Assembly (NCBI GenBank): GCA_000961655.1
Contig: LADR01000089.1
Span: 19,119 to 83,118, forward strand
Length of the DNA: 64,000 nucleotides
Source: Desulfatitalea sp. BRH_c12
GTDB lineage: Bacteria > Desulfobacterota > Desulfobacteria > Desulfobacterales > Desulfosarcinaceae
Direction of reading: 5' to 3'
Below the pieces are notes generated by a model. It had not been told where the DNA came from. It saw only the letters and a list, made by a program, of their open reading frames with translations, and did not search any database. This document shows positions 16,982-26,427 of the stretch, piece after piece (the first letter of the stretch is position 1; every line of letters starts with the position of its first letter). The position numbers were made by a program, and so were the translations under genes.

Positions 16982-18397
16982 TTATGGTTTTCTTCGCATA
17001 AGATAAAGAACCCGATCAGAACCTTCTATCGGCTCAGCACGCTCAAGCAAAAAGTGCAAAGCGAAGGCCTTTTCGAATTGATCGCGCGTATAATTATCGA
17101 ATATGTCCACCCTCGATCGCAGCAAACGTTGCACCTGACTGTCCGATTTTGGCACAAACTCGATGATAAGACTTTTACGGCAAAGTTGAGCAAAAAAAGA
17201 TGCGACTTTTTCGAAAGGTACATTGTTTGAAATCGAAATGTGATGGATCAGCGCAAGTGCCATTATACAATCAACTGGCCCACGATCAAATAATGAGTCG
17301 CGTTCTGCACTGTTCCAGCCTAATCCGGGGCTAGGATTTGTTAAATCGAGCAGTAACGGTAAAATGGTCGTTTCGCCATCTTTACGGACCTGACGATAGT
17401 TGATTTCCACGGCAGATGGGTCGATATCAAACGCTACGGTAAATAATCCCCTTTCAGAAGCAACGCGACTAAACAGTCCGATATTGGCGCCCAAGTCCCA
17501 AACTTCATTTTTGGGGCCGGCATTATCAAGAAAGACCTCAATTTGGCGTCTTTTTGATTGAAAAGCATTATCTGAATAATTCGTATCATTATAATAGTCG
17601 CTCCATTCGGTGTTGCCGGGCTTCCATTCGAGTTTTGCAATGGTTTTGCGCAAACCATCAAGCAGCCCAATAAGCCCTACCCTGCTGACTTTGCTGAACT
17701 TCAAGGCGGTTTTTGAAAGCGATGCATGACTGTCTGCAAAAGACTGCTGGGTTCTCGCATGCATATGCAAGTGCATCAATATTCCAACGCTCGTCCAGCT
17801 CCGCTTTGGCAACAAATTGCTTGCTAAATCAAGTGGCAGACCATCAATGTGGTTACGCAATAATTGCCCAAGACGAATATCTCTCTTTGCCATTAAGGTC
17901 AAGGGGGCGAGAAAATGTTGGCAAAACTGCCGGTATGCGACCCATGGCATACCATCGACATATGACTCAAAAGAAAGTGTGTCGATGAAAATCGGGCGGC
18001 CTTGATGAAACTGAACATTATATGCGGAGGCATCTTTCAGACACATGCCATGATTCAAAGCAATAAATTGTATATCGAGCGTCAGAAGCGCAGCGTCCTT
18101 AAGTTGACTGAAACACCATTCATATGGATATGAAATGAATGTCACCGGTTCAGGTTGGATGGTAAGCCATGAATGGACATCCTTATTTATATCGACCTCG
18201 GTGTGGGGAATGAGGAGTCTTTTTTCCGTCAATGCATTATACAACCCAGAGTTGATCAAGTTCTCGTAATTCCCACGGTATGATACATTTAAGGCTCGGA
18301 AAAGGACACCATCAGACCGATAAAGATATCCATCAGGATCCCGAAATGAAGCAGGTAAAATAGTTTGGGAACTGGTAGTAAAACCAGATGGTGTCAT
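16982..18397 (-). CDS. Kinase-like domain fused to SAM-dependent methyltransferase
   Basis: 471 residues, no membrane span. The C-terminal half (from about residue 285) is a class I methyltransferase: motif I VWDLGANIGLF (299-309), an acidic FDIDPSAVE loop (323-331), and a LIHHIS segment. The N-terminal half contains GMCLKDASAYNVQF and PIFIDTLSFE. Asp122, Asn127 and Asp139 reproduce the spacing of a protein-kinase/APH catalytic loop (HRDxxxxN...DFG), and FISYPYEWC could be the hinge. The whole resembles NoeA-type nodulation proteins by my recollection. A bifunctional kinase/methyltransferase in a Wzm/Wzt locus recalls WbdD, which caps O9a chains, although WbdD has the opposite domain order. 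ATG 18397 has GGAG nine bases upstream. Confidence 0.75.
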   Translation of the reverse strand: MTPSGFTTSSQTILPASFRDPDGYLYRSDGVLFRALNVSYRGNYENLINSGLYNALTEKRLLIPHTEVDINKDVHSWLTIQPEPVTFISYPYEWCFSQLKDAALLTLDIQFIALNHGMCLKDASAYNVQFHQGRPIFIDTLSFESYVDGMPWVAYRQFCQHFLAPLTLMAKRDIRLGQLLRNHIDGLPLDLASNLLPKRSWTSVGILMHLHMHARTQQSFADSHASLSKTALKFSKVSRVGLIGLLDGLRKTIAKLEWKPGNTEWSDYYNDTNYSDNAFQSKRRQIEVFLDNAGPKNEVWDLGANIGLFSRVASERGLFTVAFDIDPSAVEINYRQVRKDGETTILPLLLDLTNPSPGLGWNSAERDSLFDRGPVDCIMALALIHHISISNNVPFEKVASFFAQLCRKSLIIEFVPKSDSQVQRLLRSRVDIFDNYTRDQFEKAFALHFLLERAEPIEGSDRVLYLMRRKP

Positions 18398-18781
18398 TAT
18401 ATATAATCTCCATTTATATTATAAAAAATTGTGTCGATCATTTTGGAGGCACTTATGCTCCATTGTAAAGGGATATCGCGATGATAGAATAGAAAATTGT
18501 CGAGTATTGTCTGCTGATAAGCACTTTGAATCCATCTCTATCATATAATATACTCTTTAATTTCCCGAAAGCGATTTTTGCTGACATCGAAGGAGAGAGA
18601 GTTAGACCCAGGTTGGCTTTCAGCAAGGGAAGGGCCCACAAGCGAACGAAACAACATTTTGTCTTATACTGCGATCCGGCCCATATAGTCATCTATACTT
18701 TGGTTTTTTTTCACGAACAGGCAACCTTTTTGTAGCCTGCAAGGGTCTAAACATTCGAGCGATCAGATGCTTGATATGGAT
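18398..18781. other. Non-coding gap upstream of methyltransferase gene
   Basis: 384 AT-rich bases between two minus-strand genes. A 79-codon minus frame (18453-18692) and a 69-codon plus frame are present but have no recognisable pattern or ribosome-binding site. No hairpin or repeat stands out; a promoter for the methyltransferase/YLDPGTGS/YidC block may be here. Confidence 0.4.
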
Positions 18782-21286
18782 TTACTGTCGCTTTAGAACT
18801 GTCTGGATGAGCTGCTTGTGTTCATCCTTGATGTGTATTCTGAATGCTCTCTTTTCTCCCGACAAAGCAATTATGTTGACATCACCAGAACGATGATCAA
18901 ACGCCTTCAGAGGCACATCCGTGCGATAGCCACTGACAGATAGTGCTGGACTATTAAATGCTTTTGATACACCTTCTCTCTTGTAATCCGGTGCACCCTG
19001 CCATATGAGTTTCTCTCCTTTAAAAAAGAGGATATGAGATGCTGGTTTATACTCGACCAAATCAGCGGACCAACCATCAAATACGAGCATTTCGCCATCT
19101 ACGACAAGCCAATCCAAATAGCCATCCATATTATTGCGTGTTTTATCAACCAAAAGCTCTTTTCCATTCGCAAAGACAAGAGTGCAGCTACCATCAGATG
19201 CGCTTTTTAATTTAACATTTTTTCTATTCTCATTTAAGGGGCGTAATAGAAGGCCTTTTCTTTTCTGCTCAATTTCATAAACTCTAACCCTGTTCTCTCC
19301 TTTTTGTAAAGCAACTTTGGGAAGCAATACTGAAAAATAATTTTCCTTTTCATTCCATTGAGAGGCGTTGGTGGTAAGCCAGATTATGTCATTAATTTCT
19401 ACCGCCAATTGGAGTTTACGCCCGTTTGCACCTTCGATATACCCGCTAAAGAGTAATGGTAAAAAATGATCGTCTATATTGATATTCTGAAAATGATTGA
19501 TGTTATTGCTCCTTAGCAATAAATCTGCGACTTCACCGATTTGCAAGCTTGATAGGTCACACCCAACCAATTCATTAAAAGGTCCTCTTGTTATTAGACT
19601 GTCAAGTGGCGTACGTTCACCAAAATTTTCAACTTGCCATTTGAGCCGAGAAAAACCTGCAATATCCCTTTCACTCAGATTGCCTAATTCCGTAAAATCA
19701 AAGATTTCTCTTATCTCACCTTTTTTTCTGGCCAAAGAAATTCCGTCAAGCTTCCAAGACACATCAGCTTTAATTACATCAATGATAGTTGGCAGAATAT
19801 CGGCGCTTGTTACAATTCTATTGTCAATCTCACCTTTTTTTTGCTTGGGGTATTTCACAAACATAGGAATCTTAAGGATCTCACGCCTGTTAACAGTGTT
19901 CGCTATTCGCCGAGATTGCCACGGCTCAAACGCGACGCCATGATCCGCCATAACAATCAATAATGCATCATCATAAATTGCTTCAGAAATTAATTCTTTT
20001 TTGAGCATTCCCAAAAATCTATCTACATACCCGACTTGCTGAAGGTACCTGTGGTAAGCGGTAGCTATCAGGGGTTTTTCTCCAAGCCACCCTTCCTTAT
20101 CACTAAGAATTCCCTCAGGCAATTTATGTTCAAAGGTGTATAGTTGTCCAGTAGCAAGATAGCCATAAGGAATATGCGGTAATAATGTATGTATAAAGAA
20201 TAGTTGGGGTTTAGCACTTGATCTTATCTGTGATAAAAATGTTTTCAGTTGTTCAGATTTTTGGGGTGTTCTGGTGTATTTTGACATCTGAGTGTCACCA
20301 CTCGTTGAAGTAGGTATATCCTCATAAAAACCTGCCCATTGTGTATCCAGCGCGGGCAACTCATTTGTCCAACTATGAAGGAATATTAAGTGTTTGTAGA
20401 TTACAAAAAGGTCAGAAAAGAAAAGATAATAACTTTGGTCCGATGCTTTATTCAATTTCACACAGAGCTGTTCTGGGCACAACTCTGTGTTCACCTCGGA
20501 GACATTAAGTTCATACTGTCCACCAAGCATCGTGAACAGACTTTTTGGATAATCCGTTGAAGTCGGCATAAGTTTAACGCCGGGTTTGGGAAACATGCCG
20601 CTAACAATTGCAGGTATAACCTTTACCGTTGATTCCGAAACAGTAATTGCGTTTGGAAACCATAAAGCTTCCGATGCCAAGGCGGCAAAGTTAGGATAAC
20701 GTACGGAATCAATCCGCACCTTGGAATCTAAAAGTGCCGTTGTGCTAAATTCATCAAAAACAACGATAACGATCGGCACCGGATTTTTTATCTCGATTTC
20801 TGAATAAACCTTGTCCACCTGGGGGAATACAAGACGACCAATGGGTGTACCAAAAATAAACCACAACGGGAATATCAGCGTGACGGGTAACAACAGGGTT
20901 ATAAACAACCGAGTCACTTGCAGGCGTGAATACAAAACTGTGAATAGAAGTGCGACAAACCCAGATATGCCTACAACTGATAGATCCGATATGGTGATTT
21001 TTTTTATTAAGGGTAAGACCACTATCGCAGCTAAGACAAAAACAAAAAACAGGTGAACACCTCTCTGCGCCTTTTTATTAATCGTATAGATGGCAATTTC
21101 GGCGAAAATTAACAAAAATGCAAAACCGAACGAGAGAATAAGGCTCATGCTGACAATAAGCCCTGGTGTGGCGGAGTGCGCCACAAAAAACTCTGGATAT
21201 TTGCCTAGCAAATCATAAATTGGCTGTGCAATTGCAAAGGATATAAATACGAAAAGATGCAGGCAATCCATATAAGACTTGTTCAT
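18782..21286 (-). CDS. Membrane-anchored sulfatase / alkaline-phosphatase-superfamily enzyme
   Basis: 834 residues. About five membrane spans fill residues 10-150, followed by a periplasmic sulfatase-like domain. Metal-site elements are visible: Asp178 in VIVVFDEFS, His371 in LLPHIPY, and Asp448-His449 in VMADHG. The nucleophile position appears to be Thr220 (SESTVKVIPA), as in phosphoglycerol or phosphoethanolamine transferases, and not the Cys/Ser-x-Pro-x-Arg of true sulfatases. The last 250 residues form an additional, unrecognised beta-rich region. It probably modifies a periplasmic glycan or lipid, by phospho-group transfer or hydrolysis. It is the first gene of the block leading to the methyltransferase, YLDPGTGS and YidC genes, 445 bases downstream of the insertion sequence. 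Confidence 0.85.
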   Translation of the reverse strand: MNKSYMDCLHLFVFISFAIAQPIYDLLGKYPEFFVAHSATPGLIVSMSLILSFGFAFLLIFAEIAIYTINKKAQRGVHLFFVFVLAAIVVLPLIKKITISDLSVVGISGFVALLFTVLYSRLQVTRLFITLLLPVTLIFPLWFIFGTPIGRLVFPQVDKVYSEIEIKNPVPIVIVVFDEFSTTALLDSKVRIDSVRYPNFAALASEALWFPNAITVSESTVKVIPAIVSGMFPKPGVKLMPTSTDYPKSLFTMLGGQYELNVSEVNTELCPEQLCVKLNKASDQSYYLFFSDLFVIYKHLIFLHSWTNELPALDTQWAGFYEDIPTSTSGDTQMSKYTRTPQKSEQLKTFLSQIRSSAKPQLFFIHTLLPHIPYGYLATGQLYTFEHKLPEGILSDKEGWLGEKPLIATAYHRYLQQVGYVDRFLGMLKKELISEAIYDDALLIVMADHGVAFEPWQSRRIANTVNRREILKIPMFVKYPKQKKGEIDNRIVTSADILPTIIDVIKADVSWKLDGISLARKKGEIREIFDFTELGNLSERDIAGFSRLKWQVENFGERTPLDSLITRGPFNELVGCDLSSLQIGEVADLLLRSNNINHFQNINIDDHFLPLLFSGYIEGANGRKLQLAVEINDIIWLTTNASQWNEKENYFSVLLPKVALQKGENRVRVYEIEQKRKGLLLRPLNENRKNVKLKSASDGSCTLVFANGKELLVDKTRNNMDGYLDWLVVDGEMLVFDGWSADLVEYKPASHILFFKGEKLIWQGAPDYKREGVSKAFNSPALSVSGYRTDVPLKAFDHRSGDVNIIALSGEKRAFRIHIKDEHKQLIQTVLKRQ

Positions 21287-21475
21287 AACAAAACGGTCCT
21301 AAACCCATAGAAAGGTTCCAAGTTCAGGATGCCGCAATTTAAACTTCTTCTAAGTTGGCATCCTGGCGCATGAGATAAAAGGGAATGCAGCTTTTTGATT
21401 ACATGCATAGGTTTCATGACTATTTTCAGGACACCGGATTTATTGCGCCTGAGTTCTGGAACACGATGGTTCCAT

Positions 21476-21640
21476 CTAAGCATTCTTCGTGGAGATAGCG
21501 CCCCAGGTGCCTCTATCATAAGTGTGAAGCTGATCCGTCATCAGGTGAGATCCCTTATCAACACAACGTTTGATGTGTGGCAAAAGGTCCATCATACTGT
21601 CACTTTTTTTACCGGAACAGTCAGAACCGGGGCGTTACGA
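21476..21640 (-). pseudogene. C-terminal remnant of an IS1595-type transposase
   Basis: On the minus strand the frame reads ...SMMDLLPHIKRCVDKGSH, then LMTDQLHTYDRG and a stop at 21476. This matches the IS1595-family core pattern in which a transposase segment ends near TD...Y. Upstream, NAPVLTVPVKKVTV appears in another frame, so there is a frameshift near 21610. It is separated from its presumed N-terminal part (23361-23542) by the IS1634-like element, and the catalytic middle is missing. Assignment is by motif resemblance only. Confidence 0.5.
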
Positions 21641-21684
21641 TAGACCGCAACCAGCACTCACTGCTTTTTTGTTCCGTGTTATCA

Positions 21685-23359
21685 TCGTTACAATATAAAA
21701 TTGTTGTAACGATGACAGGAGGAAATCGTATATGGCCATAGTGTATCAGACCAATAAAAAGACCGGCGTCACCTATGCTTACGAGAATTGCTTATTGGGA
21801 TAAGAAAAAGAAGCAGTCCCGGGCGAAACGTAAATGTATAGGGAAGGTGGACCCCGAGACACAGCAAATCATTTCCACGCGAAAACGACAACTGTCGGAA
21901 GTAGGCCAGGCCCCTAAGCGGGGGCCAGTGCCGGTTACCCGGACGAAACGCAGTTTTTATGGAGCCACCTACCTTTTTGACCGCATTGGAGAAGATACCG
22001 GCGTGACTGAGGATCTGAAAACCTGCTTTCCAGAAAGTTACCGGCAGATCCTGTCCATCGATTATTATCTGATTTTGGAAGATAGGAACCCCCTGAGCCG
22101 TTTTAATCGCTGGGCGGCCGTGCATTGGCATCCCCATGGTGACAGCATATCATCTCAGAGAAGCAGTGAATTGTTCGCCTCTCTTACTGATGAGGCAAGG
22201 CAGCGCTTTTTTTATCTTCAGGCAAAACGTCGAGTTGACAAAGAGTATCTGGCCTATGATAGCACTTCTGTTTCCAGTTATTTAAAAAGCCTAAGGCAGG
22301 TCCGCTACGGCAAAAACAAAGACCATGAGCATCTGGCCCAGATCAATCTGAGCCTGTTGTTCGGACAACAATCCCGTCTGCCTTTTTATTACCGAAAGCT
22401 GGCCGGCAACATTCCTGACGTGGAAAACCCTTAAGAAACTGCTGGCCGACATTAATACGTTGGGCTACGAGAAGATCAAGGTGGTGTCCTGGATCGAGGT
22501 TTTTTCAGCGCCGCCAACATCAACGAGCTATACAGGCATCATATCAAGTTTTTGATTGCCACCAAGCTGTCCCTGAAATTTGTGCAGACACATCTGGATA
22601 CCGTGCGCGATACGATGCGCAGTTGGAACCACTATAGCCAGGACTATCAACTCTATATGTATTCCCTGCCGGTTACTTGGGACTATGTTCAAGATCGCCC
22701 TTATAAAGGGGACAACATCAAAGCGGATCGTCGGATGTACCTTCATTTATATCATTCCCCGGAGCGGGCCCTGGAGGATGAAATGGCCTTCAACAGCCAG
22801 CTGGCCGATTTACAGGCGGAATTGGAAAGTGGCCAGCGGCATCCGGATCATGAGAAGCAGTATGCCAAATATTTTGAGGTGAAAAGCACACCGGTCAGAG
22901 GCACAAAAGTAGTTGTCAGGGAAGAGGCCCTGTCCGAGGCCAAACGCAATTACGGGCTTTTTGCGCTATTGAGCAACGAGATAAAGGAAGCACAAGAGGC
23001 GTTGGAGATTTATCGGAACAAGGACCTGGTGGAAAAGGCCTTCGATAATCTTAAAGAGCGGCTCAATCTGCGCCGGTTGGCTGTCTCATCGGAACAAAGT
23101 CTGGATGGTAAGCTCTTTGTGCAGTTCATCGCACTGATCTTTTTATCCTACATCACAAGGAAGATGCAGGAAAACAAGCTATTCAAGAACCATACGTTGC
23201 AAGAGATTTTGGACGAGTTCGACATCATTGAATGCTTCGAAGTGCCGGGCCAACGACTACAGGTCGGAGAAACAACGAAACGTCAAATGGAACTATACAC
23301 CACCTTTGGTATTATGCCGCCTGCATCGTTACAATAGTCCGGGAATTTAGGTTGTAACG
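21685..23359 (+). mobile_element. IS1634-like (IS4 superfamily) insertion sequence, decayed
   Basis: About 1.67 kb. The left end (21685-21714) and the reverse complement of the right end (about 23324-23359) share cgttacaa, taaatt and ttgtaacgatg blocks, forming imperfect terminal inverted repeats of roughly 30-36 bases. The only gene inside is a transposase broken by at least three frameshifts. The right end cuts a minus-strand zinc-ribbon transposase frame. No target-site duplication could be confirmed. Confidence 0.8.
21732..23337 (+). pseudogene. IS1634-family transposase, broken by frameshifts
   Basis: The start MAIVYQTNKKTGVTYAYEN is the usual opening of IS1634/IS1549-type transposases. 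It runs to a stop after CLLG because of a one-base change near 21789; the next frame resumes with AYWDKKKKQSRAKRKCIGK. A second shift near 22420 occurs in NIPDV/KTLKKLLAD, and a third near 22486 precedes VLDRGFFSAANINELY. The last and longest frame (to 23337) contains IATKLSLKF, RNKDLVEKAFDNLKERLNLRRL and a normal C-terminus. Joined, the pieces give a nearly full-length DDE transposase, so the element is inactive but recent enough to be readable. Programmed frameshifting is unlikely, given three shifts. Confidence 0.88.
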
Positions 23360-23360
23360 G

Positions 23361-23542
23361 TAAATTGCTTTTTACAGTGGGCGCATTCATAAAGACCGGC
23401 CCTCACTTTTTGGCACGACAGAGCATTAGACATGTAACAACAGCAGTGAGAACAGTATCGGCCATCTCCCCGAATGATGTACTCAAAAAAACTCGGCAGG
23501 CCGAAGCGTCTGCAAACCTTTTCCAAATTGGTCGATGTTCAT
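23361..23542 (-). pseudogene. N-terminal remnant of an IS1595-type transposase
   Basis: From ATG 23542, preceded by an intact AAGGAGG, the frame reads MNIDQFGK and then, after a frameshift near 23520, VCRRFGLPSFFEYIIRGDGR, a zinc ribbon (YCSHC...) and LYECAHCKKQFTVT. This is the IS1595-family N-terminal pattern. The frame is cut at 23360 by the right end of the IS1634-like element. It is probably the missing 5' part of the remnant at 21476-21640. Confidence 0.65.
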
Positions 23543-23668
23543 GGCATCCTCCTTGATGTTTTCGAGGATGCTATCATGGTGCTGTGACAGATCCGGGCAC
23601 AGCGATGCCTTCATATTTTTTATAGAACCGAAGATTTTTCAATCGAAATTCTCGTTTTAGGTGGTGAG

Positions 23669-24745
23669 TTAATTGACAATAGATAGAAGACGCTGCCAAG
23701 CGACATATAGAATATTTCTAGAATAACTCGCAGTTGCGAAGATTTTTGGACGTAAAACATCGATTTTCCCCATTTCATTTTGAAACCATTTATCATCAAC
23801 ACCGTAGGACTTTGACAGAATTTCTCTATGACTGTTATCATTAAGTAAACTGTTTAATTTCAGTAGTCCTATCATTTTATAGGGTTTATCAAGCCATTGA
23901 TTACCCAAAAAATATAATAAAGCTTTTTCGATATTTAAATGCTCATTACTAGGAATATCTTTGACTATCAATTGGTCATAAAACCCATCTATAAGCAACT
24001 CCCTATTAACATTATCGAAAAATTTTTCGGCAATTAAATAATGCTCATTGATAGTTCGAATTGAGTTTGTAGGGGTTTCACAGCTTGCATTTTCGCCGGG
24101 CATGATCCTAAAATTAACTAATTCTTTGTGTGATATACTTATCTCGTAATGTTTTACCAATCGGACCCACATATCGAAATCGGGGAGTTGGCGAAGTCGG
24201 TTATTGTAAGTGCCTAAATTTTTATAGCACTCCCTTCTTATAAGCATTGTAGGATGGCATATGCAATTGCCATGATCAAAAAAGTGTCTAAGCCATTTCC
24301 CTCGTGGCCTATTTTCTTGATGAAAAACTTTTTCAAATGGCAATTTTGTTTTAATGTGCCCTCCTTCTTTATCAACAAATCTTGCCAGCCCAAAGCATGC
24401 GCCAAGTGAAGGATTTTCTCTCATTAAATCTATCTGATATGCCAACTTGTACTCGTCAATCCAACTGTCATCCGAATTAATAAGTGCGATGAATTCACCC
24501 GATGCCTTTTCAATGAGGTCATTGGTAACGAAGCAAGCACCGCGATTGACGTCGTTTTGAAAAAATTTTATTCTGGGGTCATTAACAGAAGCAATTACCT
24601 CCTTTGTTCTATCAGAAGACCCATCGTCGGCTATTAAAAACTCGAATTCCACATCACGTTGCTGCAGGACACTTTCGATCGCCTGTTTGACAAAGCCGGC
24701 ATGATTATACGCCGCCATAATAACAGAGACGGTTGCTGATTTCAT
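23669..24745 (-). CDS. Family 2 glycosyltransferase
   Basis: 358 residues. The GT2 N-terminal fold is plain: SVIMAAYNHAGFVKQAIESV, IADDGSSDRT and INSDDSW (the DxD-type motif), then LPDFDMWVRLVKHYEIS on the acceptor side. The C-terminal third is helical and unassigned. Its ATG overlaps the stop of the upstream GT2 gene by four bases (ATGA), so the two are translationally coupled. It is the last intact gene before the insertion-sequence region. The strongly AT-rich codon use differs from the ends of the window. Donor and acceptor sugars are unknown. Confidence 0.9.
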   Translation of the reverse strand: MKSATVSVIMAAYNHAGFVKQAIESVLQQRDVEFEFLIADDGSSDRTKEVIASVNDPRIKFFQNDVNRGACFVTNDLIEKASGEFIALINSDDSWIDEYKLAYQIDLMRENPSLGACFGLARFVDKEGGHIKTKLPFEKVFHQENRPRGKWLRHFFDHGNCICHPTMLIRRECYKNLGTYNNRLRQLPDFDMWVRLVKHYEISISHKELVNFRIMPGENASCETPTNSIRTINEHYLIAEKFFDNVNRELLIDGFYDQLIVKDIPSNEHLNIEKALLYFLGNQWLDKPYKMIGLLKLNSLLNDNSHREILSKSYGVDDKWFQNEMGKIDVLRPKIFATASYSRNILYVAWQRLLSIVN

Positions 24746-25707
24746 GCAACCCCCCTAAAAAATATTCTTACGATGGAGCGTTTCAGTTTTGGGGGTAACA
24801 ATGAACGAGAGAGTGTCAATATTATTGGCGGCATGAAATCTAAAATATTTGGCAATATTCGGGCAAACGGCTTGCATGTATCCGCGACAGCGTCCTCTAC
24901 TGACGAAGTTATAATATTGTGCTTTAGGCAATTAGATAAATTTTCAAAATCATTTTTAAAGATGTGCATAGTTAACTCATCGTAGGCAGGGATAAGTCCA
25001 AGTTGTTCTTTTAATTTTTCGACATGAGGTTTTTGAGCCCATACTCCGTTTGAATGGAGACGATACACAGACATGGGTTCCTCCAGAAAACCAATCAGGC
25101 TATATCTTGCAATACAGATATTTACGATCCAATCATATGATTTAATGCTGAATATTGCTGGTGGCAGCTTTTCCAATCCAGATTTACGATACATGCAAGT
25201 CGAAAAATTCCCAATAATGTTATCAGCAATCAGTTCTCGGGCACTAATAAAACGATGTCCATTCCCAATTGCTGTCCTGATAGTAAAACTTGCCTGATCT
25301 TCCTGATACACAAAGTAGTTGACTGAACAAAGATCGCAACCATAGAAATTATCTAAAAAATCGCATTGATGCTTAAGCTTTAATGAACTGACCCAGTAGT
25401 CGTCACCTTCTAAGACAGCGACATATGTCCCGGTGCAGGCAGCGAAACCGCGCTGATAATTTCTGGTTATACCTATATTTGAGTTGCCATCCAGATATTT
25501 GAATTGGAACCTTGGGTCCCTTCCCTCATGCTCTCTTATAATAGTCAAGGTGTTGTCTGATGATCCGTCGTCGGCGATAACTAACTCTACTGGACCTTCC
25601 AAGGTCTGGAAAAATATGCTGTTTATCGCCTTCTCGATGTATTTTTCATGGTTGTAGGTTACCAGCAAGATGGATAAACGGGGGCCACATTCGTTTTTAT
25701 AAATCAT
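24742..25707 (-). CDS. Family 2 glycosyltransferase
   Basis: 321 residues beginning MIYKNECGPRLSILLVTYNH. Characteristic GT2 segments are YIEKAINSIFFQT, IADDGSSDNTL, VLEGDDYW (a DD variant of the DxD motif) and KSYDWIVNICIARYS. A C-terminal hydrophobic patch (ILDFMPPIILTLS) may sit on the membrane. It overlaps the next GT2 gene by four bases and starts 46 bases after the acetyltransferase gene, all on one strand. The two neighbouring GT2 enzymes share their N-terminal layout and may have arisen by duplication. The sugar specificity is unknown. Confidence 0.9.
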   Translation of the reverse strand: MIYKNECGPRLSILLVTYNHEKYIEKAINSIFFQTLEGPVELVIADDGSSDNTLTIIREHEGRDPRFQFKYLDGNSNIGITRNYQRGFAACTGTYVAVLEGDDYWVSSLKLKHQCDFLDNFYGCDLCSVNYFVYQEDQASFTIRTAIGNGHRFISARELIADNIIGNFSTCMYRKSGLEKLPPAIFSIKSYDWIVNICIARYSLIGFLEEPMSVYRLHSNGVWAQKPHVEKLKEQLGLIPAYDELTMHIFKNDFENLSNCLKHNIITSSVEDAVADTCKPFARILPNILDFMPPIILTLSRSLLPPKLKRSIVRIFFRGVA

Positions 25708-25753
25708 GGGCGTACCAAATTTATTATAATTATAACTGCATTATATTCTAATT

Positions 25754-26410
25754 TTATTTAATCAATGGCCGAGCAGGATTGCCAACAACAGTTATACCTG
25801 GTGGCACATTTTTTGTTACTACAGCCCCCATCCCTATGACAGCTTCACACCCGATGGTTAAAGGCTCTCCATGTTTACCTTGCCTTATTGCAGCACCAGT
25901 GCCAATGTAGACATGATCTTCTATAACAACGTTGCCATTACACTTTACCGAAGGTGCAAAAGTTACGTAATCCCCGATTATACAGTCATGAGCTACATAT
26001 GAGTAGATGTTTGCATGGAAAAAAACTCCAATGTGAACATTCGATGTGATTGTAACGAATGGTGAAAGGATAGAGCCATGACCCATTTGAATCGCGTCCA
26101 TTGTGACTACGTTCTTCGCATTTATTGAAAATGGAACCGATCCTGCGTCTATGCAAATCTTTGCAATTCTTTGTCTTGCTTTAGAATTCCCTATAGCAAT
26201 ATTGAATCGCTTTGGGTTGGGCAAATTTAAAAAATTCTTAAGGGATATAACGGAAAAACCATTGACCGGCATCAAATCATCAACATCTTCTACTACGAAA
26301 AAAAGTTCCGCATTACCGGAGAGTATTTCGCCTCGCAACCCTGAGTTTGCCAAAGGCATGACTTCCCTTCCATATCCTCCAGCTCCAATTAGACCATAAT
26401 AAGTTTTCAT
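25754..26410 (-). CDS. PglD/NeuD-family sugar N- or O-acetyltransferase
   Basis: 218 residues. An N-terminal Rossmann-like domain (YGLIGAGGYGREVMPLA) is followed by a left-handed beta-helix with hexapeptide repeats (GHGSILSPFVTITSNVHIG, IGDYVTFAPSVKCNGNVVIE, IGMGAVVTKNV) and the GNPARPLI ending of PglD-type enzymes. The catalytic His by family knowledge is in SYVAHDCIIGD. Such enzymes acetylate the 4-amino group of nucleotide-linked 4-amino sugars. The PglE-like aminotransferase gene lies 17 bases upstream in the same operon, which strongly supports that role. Confidence 0.9.
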   Translation of the reverse strand: MKTYYGLIGAGGYGREVMPLANSGLRGEILSGNAELFFVVEDVDDLMPVNGFSVISLKNFLNLPNPKRFNIAIGNSKARQRIAKICIDAGSVPFSINAKNVVTMDAIQMGHGSILSPFVTITSNVHIGVFFHANIYSYVAHDCIIGDYVTFAPSVKCNGNVVIEDHVYIGTGAAIRQGKHGEPLTIGCEAVIGMGAVVTKNVPPGITVVGNPARPLIK

Positions 26411-26427
26411 GAAAATATATTTCCACT

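Noticed and set aside
21732..23337. Programmed frameshifting in the transposase
   Set aside because: Three separate shifts at non-slippery sites are needed; decay is the simpler reading.
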